From JBEBVQ01 sp964636205 (GTDB lineage Bacteria > Bacteroidota > Bacteroidia > Chitinophagales > Chitinophagaceae): 34,061 bases of DNA. The stretch lies in NCBI GenBank assembly GCA_964636205.1, contig CAZWPF010000020.1, positions 1 to 34,061 of the forward strand, written 5' to 3'. The notes under the pieces were generated by a model. The model had not been told where the DNA came from. It did no database searches and worked only from the letters and a program-made list of their open reading frames with translations. Position 1 is the first letter of the stretch. Each line of letters opens with the position of its first letter. A program made the position numbers and the translations under genes. Of this stretch, positions 21,998-31,935 are shown piece by piece.

Positions 21998-24900
21998 ATG
22001 AAAGCAAAGGTTTACATCTTGAGCTGTCTGATCCTTGGTTTATCAGGGATCATCCATACTGTTGCTTATGGTCAGTTGTCGGGGGTGTATTCGCCCGGAT
22101 CTGTCGCATATCCTTCACTGGCGTCGATTATCAATGCGCTGAATAATCAGGGGGTTTCTGGAAATGTTACCATTAATCTTCCCTCAGGCTTTACCGAAAC
22201 GGCACCTGCGGGCGGATATATATTGGGTAGCGACAAACTCAATACAGGTGCAAATAGCCTAAGCTCGACCCGAAAACTTACCATTGTGAAAACCGGCACC
22301 GGTGCTAATCCGGTATTGATTGCTCCTACTGGCACGGGAACAACGGATGCAATTTTCACTATAGCAGGCGCGGATTATGTTTATATAGATGGGATAGATC
22401 TAAGAGAGAGTGCAGCGAATACCACAGAGACCACACAAATGGAGTGGGGGTATGCCTTATTGAAGCGAAACACCACTTCTTTGGGCATAGATGGATGTCA
22501 GCATGTTTCGATTACGAATTGCTATATTACCCTAAATAAAAACAACCGGAACAGTATCGGTATTTATGCGGCGAATCATGCTGCCGGATCTAAAACCGCG
22601 GTTACGCCGACCACGGCCGCAGGTGCGCACCGCAATGATTCATTGACGGGAAATGTTATTAGCAACGTAATTCGAGGAATTTCACTTGCGGGGTATTCAG
22701 GAGGTTCGGATGCGCTGCTGGATTATGGTTATTACCTCCTTGGCAACAGAGTAGAGAATTTTGGTCATGCTGTTGCCGGAATTGGTGTCTATCCTACCGC
22801 TACAGGCATTTATATTACAGGTTCTAAGTGGACATATTTAGCCAAGAATTCCATTTACAATACCTATGGTGGAGGGGGAGCTAACATGGCCGGCATATTG
22901 TACGGAATATTTGTCGGTCCTGCTGCCGGAGGATATTTACGTGCAGAGTCGAACGAATTGGGCTTGGTACAGGATAGTACGGTGAACCAGTCACCGGTTT
23001 ACGGTATTCGCTCTGAGATTGGCGGTGCCGTCACAAGTGGCGGTTCCTCCATGGAGGATAACACGCTGGCTATTATTAATAATACAATTGAAGCCCGCGG
23101 TAGTATGGGAGGGGGCGGACAGTTTCAGCTGATTTCTCATACCGGACCTGTAAAGTATGCGGACATTAGCAGCAATGTATTTAAGAATATTCATTTTAAC
23201 GGACTGGGGAACTGCTACTTCATTAATAATACAATGAATAACTCTCCGGATGCCAGCACCATTATTATCAGGGATAATAAATTGGATGGAGTATTCCGTA
23301 TCAATCAAATCGGTTCTTCAGCAGGTTTCCCCGGTCAGGTAATTCTGATTAACAATGCCGGGAATATAGCAGGAGCTTTATTACGGGATACGATTATTGG
23401 GAATGATTTCTCCAATTTCGATGTCTCGGACAAAAATCCATTAAAGGTTCAGGTAGTAGTTGGCATCCAGGATACTATTGGAGGAACGGCCGCACCCTTT
23501 GCCCCTAAGATTATTGCCGGAAACAGATTTCAGAATATAGCGGGTGTGCAATTCCGCGCATTTAATCTCACCAAGATGGGAGTTAATGCAACTGATACTA
23601 GTAGGATTAGTCATAATGTTGTTCAGAATATTTACGGTTTGAACTACGGAATTCAGATAAATGCGACCAATGGTCAAGTGGCAATTATCGAAAATAATTT
23701 AATCGATTCCGCTCACAATACAGGAATGAGCCTTGCGCAATCAAAGGGAATCGTGATATTGGGCGGGGATTATATTCGGATTAACGCCAATAAGATATCG
23801 CGTATTGTTTGTGGACATCCGAGTTTAAATACGCTTGTTTATGGCATTCATTTCGGTAGTGTAAGCGTGGCAGAAGTCAGTAATAATATGATCGGATTTT
23901 TGGGAGCACCTTCTACCCCTGGATTACTTGATTTTAATGTGGCCGGTATAGCAGCAGAGCGTGGCGACACCATTCGGATTTATCACAATACATTGAACCT
24001 GGTGCCGGCTGAGCCCAATAAGAATGATTATTCCATTTCGGGGATACTTTTTACCGACATATTAGATGAAGTGGATATCCGCAACAATATTATACATGTG
24101 GATTCCCGACCACTCAGAGGTATAACTGCTGCGATCCGTCGGAAGACCGGAGATGCGAATGTGGTGCCTTTTAATTTGGCGCTGACTACCAATGGAAATA
24201 TACTTTATGCCCCGGACGCACCGAGAGTTTACGTATATGCAGAAGGTGATAGCGCCAAGTTGGTAAATGCATTTACCGCAAGCGAAGTGAACTACAGATG
24301 TGATCCTTATAAGTTATTTATGCAACCGAGGGAGCTGGCAACTTATTCTGAACAGAATCTGAGTGTTGATAGTGATGGGAATTATACACCAACAGGCAGT
24401 TCGTTTGCCAAGGAAGGTGGTGTTTCTTCACCGGTAAGCACCGACTTTCTCGGCGCAACGCGCGGCAACAGACCAGATATTGGTGCGCTGCAATTTGTGG
24501 GAACAACGAGAGGTGGTGGTCGCCTTGAGGTGGCAGCTCTGGGTTCGCTGAGTTTTTGTGAAGGGGATAGCGTATTGTTAAGTGTTAATCAGATGGGTGC
24601 AACATCCATCATCTGGCAGAAAGATGGTAATGATATCAGTGGTGCTACGGATAGCCTCATCTCCGTGAACGAGTCCGGTGCCTATAGAGTAGTACTTAAT
24701 TTTACCTCTGGTTGTTCCGACACCTCAGAAGCTGTACAAGTAGAGGTGTATCCTGCGCCTATTCCGGTAATTACTGCCGCCGGTCCAAATGGCGCGATCC
24801 TTAGCACCGGCTCCTACTTAAGCTATCAATGGCGTTTAGACGGCAATGATATTCCGGGAGCGCAATCTGCATCTCATACCGCATCAATTTCCGGAGATTA

Positions 24901-25219
24901 TACCGTTGTTGTAGAAGATGCGAACGGATGCAAAGGTGTATCCGCTGTACAGAGGGTAGATCTGGACCCTGAGGATGTGCGTCGGGTAGCAAGTCGACAA
25001 CCGGTGATTTATCCCAATCCTGCCACCGAAGTAGTTTATATTGATTATCCTCAAGCATTGAGTGTGGTAGTCAGTAGTATGGATGGAAGGCAAGTGTTGC
25101 GAGGTGTTTATCAAGATCGGATAGATTTAGGGGCACTAACGCCCGGTATTTATTGGCTGCAATGCCGGAATTTGGAAGGATTGAATTTGGGATCAACGAA
25201 AATTGTAATTTTAAAATAA
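21998..25219 (+). CDS. Large T9SS cargo with right-handed beta-helix and Ig-like repeats
   Basis: This is a 1073-residue exported protein with a signal peptide (MKAKVYILSCLILGLSGII, ending near VAYGQ). Residues about 30-840 form a parallel beta-helix built from many short N-rich rungs such as ISHNVVQNI, IIENNLIDS and IRNNIIHV, often found in polysaccharide-binding or degrading proteins. Two Ig-like domains follow (CEGDSVLLSV...IIWQKDGNDI and YLSYQWRLDGNDIPG), then a type A sorting domain (IYPNPATEVVYIDY, SSMDGRQ, LGALTPGIYWL, KIVILK). The catalytic function, if any, is not visible. The next gene starts 19 bases downstream. Confidence 0.85.
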   Translation: MKAKVYILSCLILGLSGIIHTVAYGQLSGVYSPGSVAYPSLASIINALNNQGVSGNVTINLPSGFTETAPAGGYILGSDKLNTGANSLSSTRKLTIVKTGTGANPVLIAPTGTGTTDAIFTIAGADYVYIDGIDLRESAANTTETTQMEWGYALLKRNTTSLGIDGCQHVSITNCYITLNKNNRNSIGIYAANHAAGSKTAVTPTTAAGAHRNDSLTGNVISNVIRGISLAGYSGGSDALLDYGYYLLGNRVENFGHAVAGIGVYPTATGIYITGSKWTYLAKNSIYNTYGGGGANMAGILYGIFVGPAAGGYLRAESNELGLVQDSTVNQSPVYGIRSEIGGAVTSGGSSMEDNTLAIINNTIEARGSMGGGGQFQLISHTGPVKYADISSNVFKNIHFNGLGNCYFINNTMNNSPDASTIIIRDNKLDGVFRINQIGSSAGFPGQVILINNAGNIAGALLRDTIIGNDFSNFDVSDKNPLKVQVVVGIQDTIGGTAAPFAPKIIAGNRFQNIAGVQFRAFNLTKMGVNATDTSRISHNVVQNIYGLNYGIQINATNGQVAIIENNLIDSAHNTGMSLAQSKGIVILGGDYIRINANKISRIVCGHPSLNTLVYGIHFGSVSVAEVSNNMIGFLGAPSTPGLLDFNVAGIAAERGDTIRIYHNTLNLVPAEPNKNDYSISGILFTDILDEVDIRNNIIHVDSRPLRGITAAIRRKTGDANVVPFNLALTTNGNILYAPDAPRVYVYAEGDSAKLVNAFTASEVNYRCDPYKLFMQPRELATYSEQNLSVDSDGNYTPTGSSFAKEGGVSSPVSTDFLGATRGNRPDIGALQFVGTTRGGGRLEVAALGSLSFCEGDSVLLSVNQMGATSIIWQKDGNDISGATDSLISVNESGAYRVVLNFTSGCSDTSEAVQVEVYPAPIPVITAAGPNGAILSTGSYLSYQWRLDGNDIPGAQSASHTASISGDYTVVVEDANGCKGVSAVQRVDLDPEDVRRVASRQPVIYPNPATEVVYIDYPQALSVVVSSMDGRQVLRGVYQDRIDLGALTPGIYWLQCRNLEGLNLGSTKIVILK

Positions 25220-25238
25220 ACATAACAATTGAATCCAA

Positions 25239-27149
25239 ATGAAAGCAGTCGGTGTCATTGGAGTGTTGTTGATCGGAATGCTGATTTGGTTGCCCCTAAA
25301 GTTGAATGGACAAAATCTGGTGCCGAATCCGTCTTTTGAGCAGTTTAATGCTTGCCCGGGTTCGTTTGGCAGAATCCTGTATCCGCCCAATCCTCCGGCT
25401 AATCCTTATCCGACAGTGACTGATTGGAGTAATCCGGTGAACAGTTCTTCGCCAGATTATCTGAATGCTTGTGCTCCTATATCATCGATGGTAAGCGTGC
25501 CCTTTAATGGTTTCGGAAATACGATGGCACGTACGGGAAATGCTTATGCCGGTATTTATGCGATCGAGGAACGCTCCGATGGTAATTACCGAGAATACAT
25601 AATGGCACAATTAACCCAACCCCTCCAGGCGGGAAGAAAATATTACGTCAGTTTCTTTGTCCACCGTGCCGGAATGGATACCAGATCGGGTGCTGCTTCT
25701 TGGTATAGTAATGAAAACATATCTACCACTGATGATATAGGGGCATATATTTCTCAACGGAGGGTAGATGAACCGCAGTATCGGCCGTTGAGCTATACAC
25801 CGCAGGTAAGAAATCCCGTCGGAAACTATATTGATACCGTTTGGACCAAGGTTGAGGGAGTAATCGAAGCTGTCGGTGGCGAACGCTTTATTACTATTGG
25901 AAATTTCAATCCAATAAACAATTACACGACTGTAGCTATTCGAAACCCCTCGGACAATTCAGTTCCAGTTTGCTATTTCTATATCGACGATGTATGTATT
26001 GTCGATATAACAGACAGCTTGCGATCGCAACGAATACGGAAATGTGAAGGTGATGGAGGGCTTGGGTTGGAGGCCCCCGCCGGAAGAAGTTATAAGTGGA
26101 ATACAGGGGATACTACTCGCCGTATTACTGTAACTGATACCGGTGTCTATTGGGTGAGCAGTGCAGGAGAATGTGCATTTATTACTGATACATTTATAGT
26201 ATATAGAGAGACGATTCCGGTTCCTCAACTGGGATCGGATACGAGTTATTGTTTCGGTACCGAGGTTTGGTTAAAAGTTGGGAATGTATATTCTGAATAT
26301 CGATGGAATACAGGATCGACAGACGCGGAGATATTGGTCAAGGCTTCCGGTACTTATATACTGACGGTTTCAGATGGTTGCGAGACAGCGTCTGACACAA
26401 TACAAATAAATTTTCATCCCAAAGTGGACCTGCCTCACGTGGAGGACGTTCTTTTATGCCAGGGGGTGGCACCAACCGACTGGCCATTTGATACTGCAAA
26501 TTTGGTGTGGTATCAAGATAAGTCGGGTGGGATTGCCGGAAGTCCACCGGTTTTAAACACAACAGAAGAGCGAAGCGAAATTTATTGGGTAAGTAGTAAG
26601 GTAGGAGCGTGTGAAAGTGAACGAGTTTCTTTTGAAGTGCATGTTGAGGGAATGCCCAAGGCTGTTGATTTTAATGATACGACCATCTGTTTAGGGGATC
26701 GGCTGGAGCTCAGTGCAGGTGATGAGCGATATACTTATATATGGCACAACGGAGCTTCCTCCTGTTGTGTGAGTCTGAAGGATGCCGGAGTATATTACGT
26801 GGATATCAGTAATCGCTGCGGCACGGTGCGTTCTGAGGCTGAGCTGACCACCTTACCTTGTGAAGATTGTGTTTGGTTACCGAATGCTTTTTCTCCCGGG
26901 GGTGATGGTAAGAATGATCTATTCCGTGCAGTTTTAAGGTGTCCCGTACAATCGTTTGAGATGAAGATATTCAATAGGTGGGGACAGATAATATTTCAGA
27001 CAATTAATCCGAATGAAGGCTGGGATGGGAATTTCTTAGGAGCGCAACAACCTGTGGGTGTTTACTATTACTATATTAAGTCTCAGACAGGCGTTGGTTC
27101 TGAAGTTATAGAAAATGCCCTGAAAGGTGAAATACATTTGTTGCGATAG
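25239..27149 (+). CDS. T9SS type B (gliding-motility C-terminal) surface protein
   Basis: This exported protein has 636 residues. After the signal peptide comes a jelly-roll-like domain beginning NLVPNPSFEQFNACP with VTDWSNPVNSSSPDYLNAC, a Bacteroidota arrangement often followed by Ig-like units. Three or four Ig/SprB-like segments follow, with YKWNTGDTTRRITV, YRWNTGSTDAEILV and YIWHNGASS. The C-terminus is the CHU_C type B domain: LPNAFSPGGDGKNDLFR, FNRWGQIIF, GWDGNFLGAQQPVGVYYYYI. Type B proteins usually need a dedicated PorP/SprF-like partner, and none is seen in this window. It is co-transcribed with the beta-helix gene upstream. Confidence 0.88.
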   Translation: MKAVGVIGVLLIGMLIWLPLKLNGQNLVPNPSFEQFNACPGSFGRILYPPNPPANPYPTVTDWSNPVNSSSPDYLNACAPISSMVSVPFNGFGNTMARTGNAYAGIYAIEERSDGNYREYIMAQLTQPLQAGRKYYVSFFVHRAGMDTRSGAASWYSNENISTTDDIGAYISQRRVDEPQYRPLSYTPQVRNPVGNYIDTVWTKVEGVIEAVGGERFITIGNFNPINNYTTVAIRNPSDNSVPVCYFYIDDVCIVDITDSLRSQRIRKCEGDGGLGLEAPAGRSYKWNTGDTTRRITVTDTGVYWVSSAGECAFITDTFIVYRETIPVPQLGSDTSYCFGTEVWLKVGNVYSEYRWNTGSTDAEILVKASGTYILTVSDGCETASDTIQINFHPKVDLPHVEDVLLCQGVAPTDWPFDTANLVWYQDKSGGIAGSPPVLNTTEERSEIYWVSSKVGACESERVSFEVHVEGMPKAVDFNDTTICLGDRLELSAGDERYTYIWHNGASSCCVSLKDAGVYYVDISNRCGTVRSEAELTTLPCEDCVWLPNAFSPGGDGKNDLFRAVLRCPVQSFEMKIFNRWGQIIFQTINPNEGWDGNFLGAQQPVGVYYYYIKSQTGVGSEVIENALKGEIHLLR

Positions 27150-27215
27150 TAGTAGGATTTTTTTTAAATTTAATTTAAATTTAATAATCCCTTTCATCCT
27201 AAAAAAACAACTACT

Positions 27216-29366
27216 ATGGTACCAAGGTTATTTTATTTGTTGTCGATCTTGTTGACCGCTAACATGGTGAGTGCTCAAGACATTCGCCTGGAATGGGTGG
27301 GTCAATATTCCAGTCCCAAAGCTGCTGCGACGGGAGAAATCGTAACAGATGCTGACGAGCAAATTTACATGGTTGGCATATTTGAAGATTCTTTACAAAT
27401 TCAGACCTTGAGCGGACCGGTTTTGCTGGTTGGAGAGACCAAAAGGGCTGGTTATGGCTTCAATGTTTTCGTGTTGAAGGCGAATAGTGAGGGAAGTGTT
27501 ATTTGGGCTAAAATGTTGACCGGAAAGGGTCAGATGGACGGCACGGGCATTGCTGTCGACGCCGGTGGAAATGTCTATGTGTCGGGACACTATAAAGATT
27601 CAACTGATTTCGACCCGGGTACTGCCCAGGTAATTCGGGCTACTGATTATTTTGAGGAAGGAACTCCTGGATCAGATGGACATATTAAAGATTATAGGCA
27701 GAACTCCTTTGTGGTGAAATTGGATAAGGACGGTGTTTTTAAATGGGTGCGAGATTTTCATGGTAAGCAAAATGTGGCCAATGATGTGGCTGTTTTTGAT
27801 AAGGATGGTAAGACCGATGTGTATGTAGTTGGAGCCTTTCAGGACACTATAGATGTAAACGGGCGTACCCGTACCAATCTACATACTACCACCCCCGCTC
27901 ATCCTGATGTGTATATTGTTAAGCTGAGCGGTGAGGGAGATTATATATGGTCGCGTCAGATGGGTCGTCCGGAATGGCCTGATATTGCATTGGCAGTGCA
28001 TGTAGACGCCAAAGGTTTTGTCTATACGACGGGCTCTTTTGCGGATTCTGCAGATTTCGATCCCGGATCCGGTGTTCAGATACTACGTTCTGCATCCGCG
28101 CCGGCTTCTAATGTATTTATTTCTAAACTGGATTCAGCAGGTCGGCATATTCGAGCAGTAGGCGTCGGAGGTACTACGCCACAGCGGGGTTCAATCGGTG
28201 ATGACATCACTACTGATCGATTTGGGAATATTGTCATTACCGGATATTACCAGGTTTCTGCTGATTTTGATCCTTTAAGAGCGGGCCCCGCTTCGCAAAT
28301 TGTCGGTAATGGCAATGTCGCTTGTTATGTTGCCGTATACGATTCATCATTTCGGTTCAAATGGGTGAAAGCGCTGACTTCAAATGCTTTTGGATTGCAA
28401 CAAGGACGAGGTGTCGCCGTGGATGATGCGGGAAGTGTATATACTACCGGTCATTTTACCAATGATATAAACCTAAATCCCAATAACAATCCTCCGCATA
28501 TTGTAAACACTCCAAAGACGAATGTGCCCAATACATTTATCTCTAAATTTGATTCCGCCGGTGTCTATGCTTGGGCCAAGACATATCCCGGAGATTTTAA
28601 CATGGGATATTCCATTGCGGTTACCGATAGGAGGCATGTTTATGTGGGTGGCCATTTCTTCGACACAGTAAACTTCAATGCTGAGGGCACAGCGGTTACC
28701 AAAATTTCGACCAATAAAAACGCAGATCCTTATCTGATGAAACTGGCGTGTGTAGAAGGATTTCAAGATACAATTGAGGTGGCTGAGTGTGCTGCTTCTT
28801 TTGAGTTTAATGGGGTGAATTATACAGCGTCCGGTATTTATGAGCAGTTTTTCTTTGCTGAAAACTGGTGCGACAGTTTGGTTTATTTGAAATTGACGTT
28901 AAAAGAGATACCTAGTCCGACGATCACGGTTCAGGACAATATCCTGAGCACTACACAGGCTTATGATAGTTACCAGTGGTATTTGAATAATGATTCGATC
29001 CCGGGGGCGGTTAGCCGAACTTATGAGGCAACTGAAAACGGTGTTTATACGGTGAAGGTTACTAATACTGACGGATGTGAAGCCGTATCTCCGGCTTATG
29101 AGGTGAATAATCTGAGAATAGATCGATGGGACGACTATCGGAGTATGGTAGAAGTATATCCGAATCCTGCGAATAACGTAATCAATATCTCGGTTAAAGC
29201 CGATGCAGAGGTATTGAGTCTGGATGGTCGGATAATGCTGGCGCAAAAAGCTGTAACATCATTGAATATTAGTCAGCTACCCGACGGCGTATATATATTG
29301 CGCATCAAGCAGGAGGGATCCGGAACAATGAGAGGGGTGGTTCGGTTTGTGAAGAATAGCAATTAG
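27216..29366 (+). CDS. T9SS type A cargo with SBBP-like repeats and Ig module
   Basis: The 716-residue exported protein has signal peptide MVPRLFYLLSILLTANMVSAQ. Residues about 25-510 are repeated propeller-like units, several with an ADFDPG-type signature (DSTDFDPGTA, DSADFDPGSG, VSADFDPLRAG, FNAEGTA) alternating with VYVSGHY or VYTTGHF strands, as in SBBP repeats. An Ig-like module (YDSYQWYLNNDSIPG) and a type A sorting domain (VYPNPANNVINISV, LSLDGRIM, ISQLPDGVYILRI) follow. The Ig plus sorting block closely parallels that of the beta-helix protein, suggesting module sharing. The 66-base gap upstream is very AT-rich (repeated AAATTTAA) with no clear promoter. Confidence 0.85.
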   Translation: MVPRLFYLLSILLTANMVSAQDIRLEWVGQYSSPKAAATGEIVTDADEQIYMVGIFEDSLQIQTLSGPVLLVGETKRAGYGFNVFVLKANSEGSVIWAKMLTGKGQMDGTGIAVDAGGNVYVSGHYKDSTDFDPGTAQVIRATDYFEEGTPGSDGHIKDYRQNSFVVKLDKDGVFKWVRDFHGKQNVANDVAVFDKDGKTDVYVVGAFQDTIDVNGRTRTNLHTTTPAHPDVYIVKLSGEGDYIWSRQMGRPEWPDIALAVHVDAKGFVYTTGSFADSADFDPGSGVQILRSASAPASNVFISKLDSAGRHIRAVGVGGTTPQRGSIGDDITTDRFGNIVITGYYQVSADFDPLRAGPASQIVGNGNVACYVAVYDSSFRFKWVKALTSNAFGLQQGRGVAVDDAGSVYTTGHFTNDINLNPNNNPPHIVNTPKTNVPNTFISKFDSAGVYAWAKTYPGDFNMGYSIAVTDRRHVYVGGHFFDTVNFNAEGTAVTKISTNKNADPYLMKLACVEGFQDTIEVAECAASFEFNGVNYTASGIYEQFFFAENWCDSLVYLKLTLKEIPSPTITVQDNILSTTQAYDSYQWYLNNDSIPGAVSRTYEATENGVYTVKVTNTDGCEAVSPAYEVNNLRIDRWDDYRSMVEVYPNPANNVINISVKADAEVLSLDGRIMLAQKAVTSLNISQLPDGVYILRIKQEGSGTMRGVVRFVKNSN

Positions 29367-29429
29367 CAAAGATCCTTCTAAACAAAGAGGATGGGGTCGG
29401 TGCAATAGTTGGTTAGGTTTGATTTAAAT

Positions 29430-29463
29430 AAAACGGGCAGCTGATTAATTAGCTGCCCGTTTT
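29430..29463. terminator. Bidirectional intrinsic terminator
   Basis: A perfect 13-bp stem (AAAACGGGCAGCT / AGCTGCCCGTTTT) encloses an 8-base loop. A-runs and T-runs on both sides let it serve both the exported-protein operon (plus) and the converging S46 peptidase gene (minus). Confidence 0.92.
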
Positions 29464-29485
29464 ATTATATAGTGCCCTGAATGCT

Positions 29486-31639
29486 TTAGTTATTGATTTG
29501 CATTTCTTCGATCAGGTTGTGAGCTTTTCCTAATTTTTCTACGATAAACAGGATAAACCGAGCATCTACTGCAATAGTGCGTTTGTATTGTTTATCGAAC
29601 GCGATATCGCCGCTCATTGCTTCCCAGTTACCATCAAAAGCGCAGCCGATAAGTTCGCCCTTGCCATTGATAATCGGACTACCCGAGTTGCCGCCTGTAA
29701 TGTCATTGGTGGTTATGAAGTTTACATACAGAGTGCTGTCAGAAGACATGTATTTGCCAAAGTCTTTCTTCTTGTACAGCTCTATCAATTCCTTCGGTAA
29801 GTCGAATTCATCATCCCCGGGCTTGTATTTATCCATCATCCCGTCGATGGTTGTAAGGTAGTTGAATTGAACTGCGTCTTGGGGTTCATAACCTTTTACC
29901 TGACCATAGGTAAGGCGCATGGTAGAGTTGGCATCAGGATACATGAGACCGTCGCCTTTCATTTCCATCAAACCTTTTACGTATTGTTTAGACAGTTCTT
30001 TTTTCTCTTTTGCGAAAGCTTCTGATTTAGGCTGATAGTAATCGCGGAAGTTTCTAACAAAGCTGATTGAATATCGCGCTGCGGGGTCATTTTCGATACG
30101 TTCGATAGAAGGATTTTCGCAGAATTCATTAAAGCGATCTTCATTGATCAGGAAAGTATTCTCGAACACATAATTAGCGTAGTTATTAAAAGTTTGTTCG
30201 AGATTTCCTTCACCGAATTTTGAGAATATTTCCTTTTGATAAATGTCAGGATGTTGGCTTCTTGGAACATCTTCGTAATACATTTTACTCATTGCTGCAA
30301 AGACTTCTTTTTCAACATTGAGATCGAATTCGGTCAAAAGTGCTCTGCGAGCTTGCTTTAGCATTTTAACATGATGCTTGATAGAGTCGGCATCTGGTTT
30401 TTTCTTCTGTAATTCGGTATATAGCGGTTCTACTACTGCAGCCATTCTTGCCAGGCTGGCGCCACGGAAGCACTCATAATAATAAGTGACATGCTTAGCA
30501 TAGGGTTTGTATGCAGCGTAGATGGCGGCATATTGATTCATCAGGTTTTTATATTCAGGAGCATTCTTTTGAGCCCACTGAACAAACTTTTGTTCTTCCC
30601 TGATCTTTCTGTCCACAACTTTCAAGCGGTTCAACTGTTCGGTCTGACCGATATAATATTTCCAATAGTTAGAAATGCGCGAGTAGTTAGAAGTAAGCTT
30701 GAGGTAAACTTCTTTGTCCTGATCCATGTGTTTTTTCATGATCGAGAGACGTTTATCGCGAATGTTCACGATCGACTGGTTTACTTCTCTCAGAGCGAGA
30801 TCCACGCCGTAGGATACTTCATAACGGTTAGTACGACCGGGATAACCCAAGATCATTGCGAAATCATTTTCCTGTACTCCTTTGATGGAGATTGGGAGGA
30901 ATTTTTTCGGCTGGTAAGGAACGTTGTCAGCTGAATAATTTGCCGGTTCGTTGTTTTTATTCGCATAGATCCGGAACATAGAGAAGTCTCCGGTATGGCG
31001 TGGCCATATCCAGTTGTCTGTATCACCTCCGAATTTTCCAATGGAGCGGGGAGGGGTACCAACCAGACGTACATCGGTGTATTTTTTATATACTAAAAGG
31101 ATGTATTGGTTGCCATTAAAGAATTCCCTTACCTGTGCTACATATTTACCATCCTGACCGGCTCTTTTTTCGATCTTTTCAACTGCTGCTTTAAGTTTTT
31201 TATCGAATTTCTCACCTTTGGATTTGCCGGTAGCGTTATTGATTTCTTCGGTTACGTCTTCCATGTATTCGAGAAAAGTAACGTATAAACCTTTTGCCGG
31301 CAATTCTTCTTTATGGCTATATGCCCAGAAGCCATTATCCAAATAGTTGTCTTTTACCGAACTCAACCCGGCGATGGCGTCATAGCCGCAGTGGTGGTTA
31401 GTCAACAGCAGCCCTGATCCGGAAATCATTTCAGCTGTACAGCCGCCATTGAACTGGACAATAGCGTCTTTCAGACTGCTGTGGTTGATATTGTAAATGT
31501 CATCAGCGGTCAGACGCAGTCCTAATTTTTCCATTTCGGCATAATTTTTACCGATCAACATCGGAATCCACATGCCTTCGTCTGCCCGGACCTGTAGCAA
31601 ACTGGCCGCAGCGAATAGTGATAATAATAGCTTTTTCAT
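29486..31639 (-). CDS. dpp7: S46-family dipeptidyl-peptidase, DPP7-like
   Basis: The 717-residue periplasmic serine peptidase removes dipeptides from peptide N-termini. The ATG at 31639 (MKKLLLSLFAAASLLQVRA) gives a clean signal peptide and follows the -7 box; an upstream in-frame ATG at 31747 lies before the promoter. The chymotrypsin-like triad is visible: His in LLTNHHCGYDA (82/83), Asp in PRHTGDFSMFRIY and Ser652 in TGGNSGSPIING. In DPP11, the acidic-residue enzyme, an Arg 18 residues after the Ser sets specificity; here that position is Gly (FDGNWEAMSGDI), as in DPP7, which prefers hydrophobic P1 residues. This supports peptide use as nutrient. The gene stands alone on its strand. Confidence 0.93.
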   Translation of the reverse strand: MKKLLLSLFAAASLLQVRADEGMWIPMLIGKNYAEMEKLGLRLTADDIYNINHSSLKDAIVQFNGGCTAEMISGSGLLLTNHHCGYDAIAGLSSVKDNYLDNGFWAYSHKEELPAKGLYVTFLEYMEDVTEEINNATGKSKGEKFDKKLKAAVEKIEKRAGQDGKYVAQVREFFNGNQYILLVYKKYTDVRLVGTPPRSIGKFGGDTDNWIWPRHTGDFSMFRIYANKNNEPANYSADNVPYQPKKFLPISIKGVQENDFAMILGYPGRTNRYEVSYGVDLALREVNQSIVNIRDKRLSIMKKHMDQDKEVYLKLTSNYSRISNYWKYYIGQTEQLNRLKVVDRKIREEQKFVQWAQKNAPEYKNLMNQYAAIYAAYKPYAKHVTYYYECFRGASLARMAAVVEPLYTELQKKKPDADSIKHHVKMLKQARRALLTEFDLNVEKEVFAAMSKMYYEDVPRSQHPDIYQKEIFSKFGEGNLEQTFNNYANYVFENTFLINEDRFNEFCENPSIERIENDPAARYSISFVRNFRDYYQPKSEAFAKEKKELSKQYVKGLMEMKGDGLMYPDANSTMRLTYGQVKGYEPQDAVQFNYLTTIDGMMDKYKPGDDEFDLPKELIELYKKKDFGKYMSSDSTLYVNFITTNDITGGNSGSPIINGKGELIGCAFDGNWEAMSGDIAFDKQYKRTIAVDARFILFIVEKLGKAHNLIEEMQINN

Positions 31640-31681
31640 TATACGAGAATTTCCCCGATTAAAAATTAGATGTACAGATCG

Positions 31682-31689
31682 CAAAAGTA
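31682..31689 (-). promoter_or_regulatory. -7 box of the S46 peptidase gene
   Basis: The minus strand reads TACTTTTG, an exact TAnnTTTG. The leader is about 40 bases. The -33 region is replaced by the C-rich complement of the G-tract at 31701-31727. Confidence 0.5.
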
Positions 31690-31700
31690 ATAAAAGCAAC

Positions 31701-31727
31701 GGGAGGGGATGGGGGGAATTGGGGGGG
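31701..31727 (+). other. G-quadruplex-capable tract
   Basis: Four G-runs of 3, 4, 6 and 7 bases are separated by A, AT and AATT, meeting the usual G3+N1-7 rule. The tract lies 12-38 bases upstream of the peptidase -7 box, where the -33 element should be. Confidence 0.7.
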
Positions 31728-31892
31728 ATTTCCTTCAATGTACCCATAATATATTGTTTCGGCGTTTATTGGTCTGAGGATTAGTCAGCAGAGTGCGTTT
31801 TTACAGTTTGTTCGAATGTTGCCAGCTCCTAACTGTCGTGGAAAACAGAATTGCTCGGTGAAATGAGTTTATTAACAGAGTTTTACTATTCA

Positions 31893-31926
31893 TTGGAACA
31901 GGCAATAACGCTTTTTTGTATTTTTG
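31893..31926 (+). promoter_or_regulatory. Probable bamD-rpoZ promoter
   Basis: TTG (31893-31895), 23 bases, then TATTTTTG (31919-31926). Transcription would start about 6 bases before the ATG at 31936, giving an almost leaderless mRNA. Confidence 0.45.
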
Positions 31927-31935
31927 TCGCTTACT

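Noticed and set aside
31640..31747. Longer N-terminus (36 extra residues) for the S46 peptidase from ATG 31747
   Set aside because: It would start upstream of the -7 box, cross the G-rich tract and bury the signal peptide.
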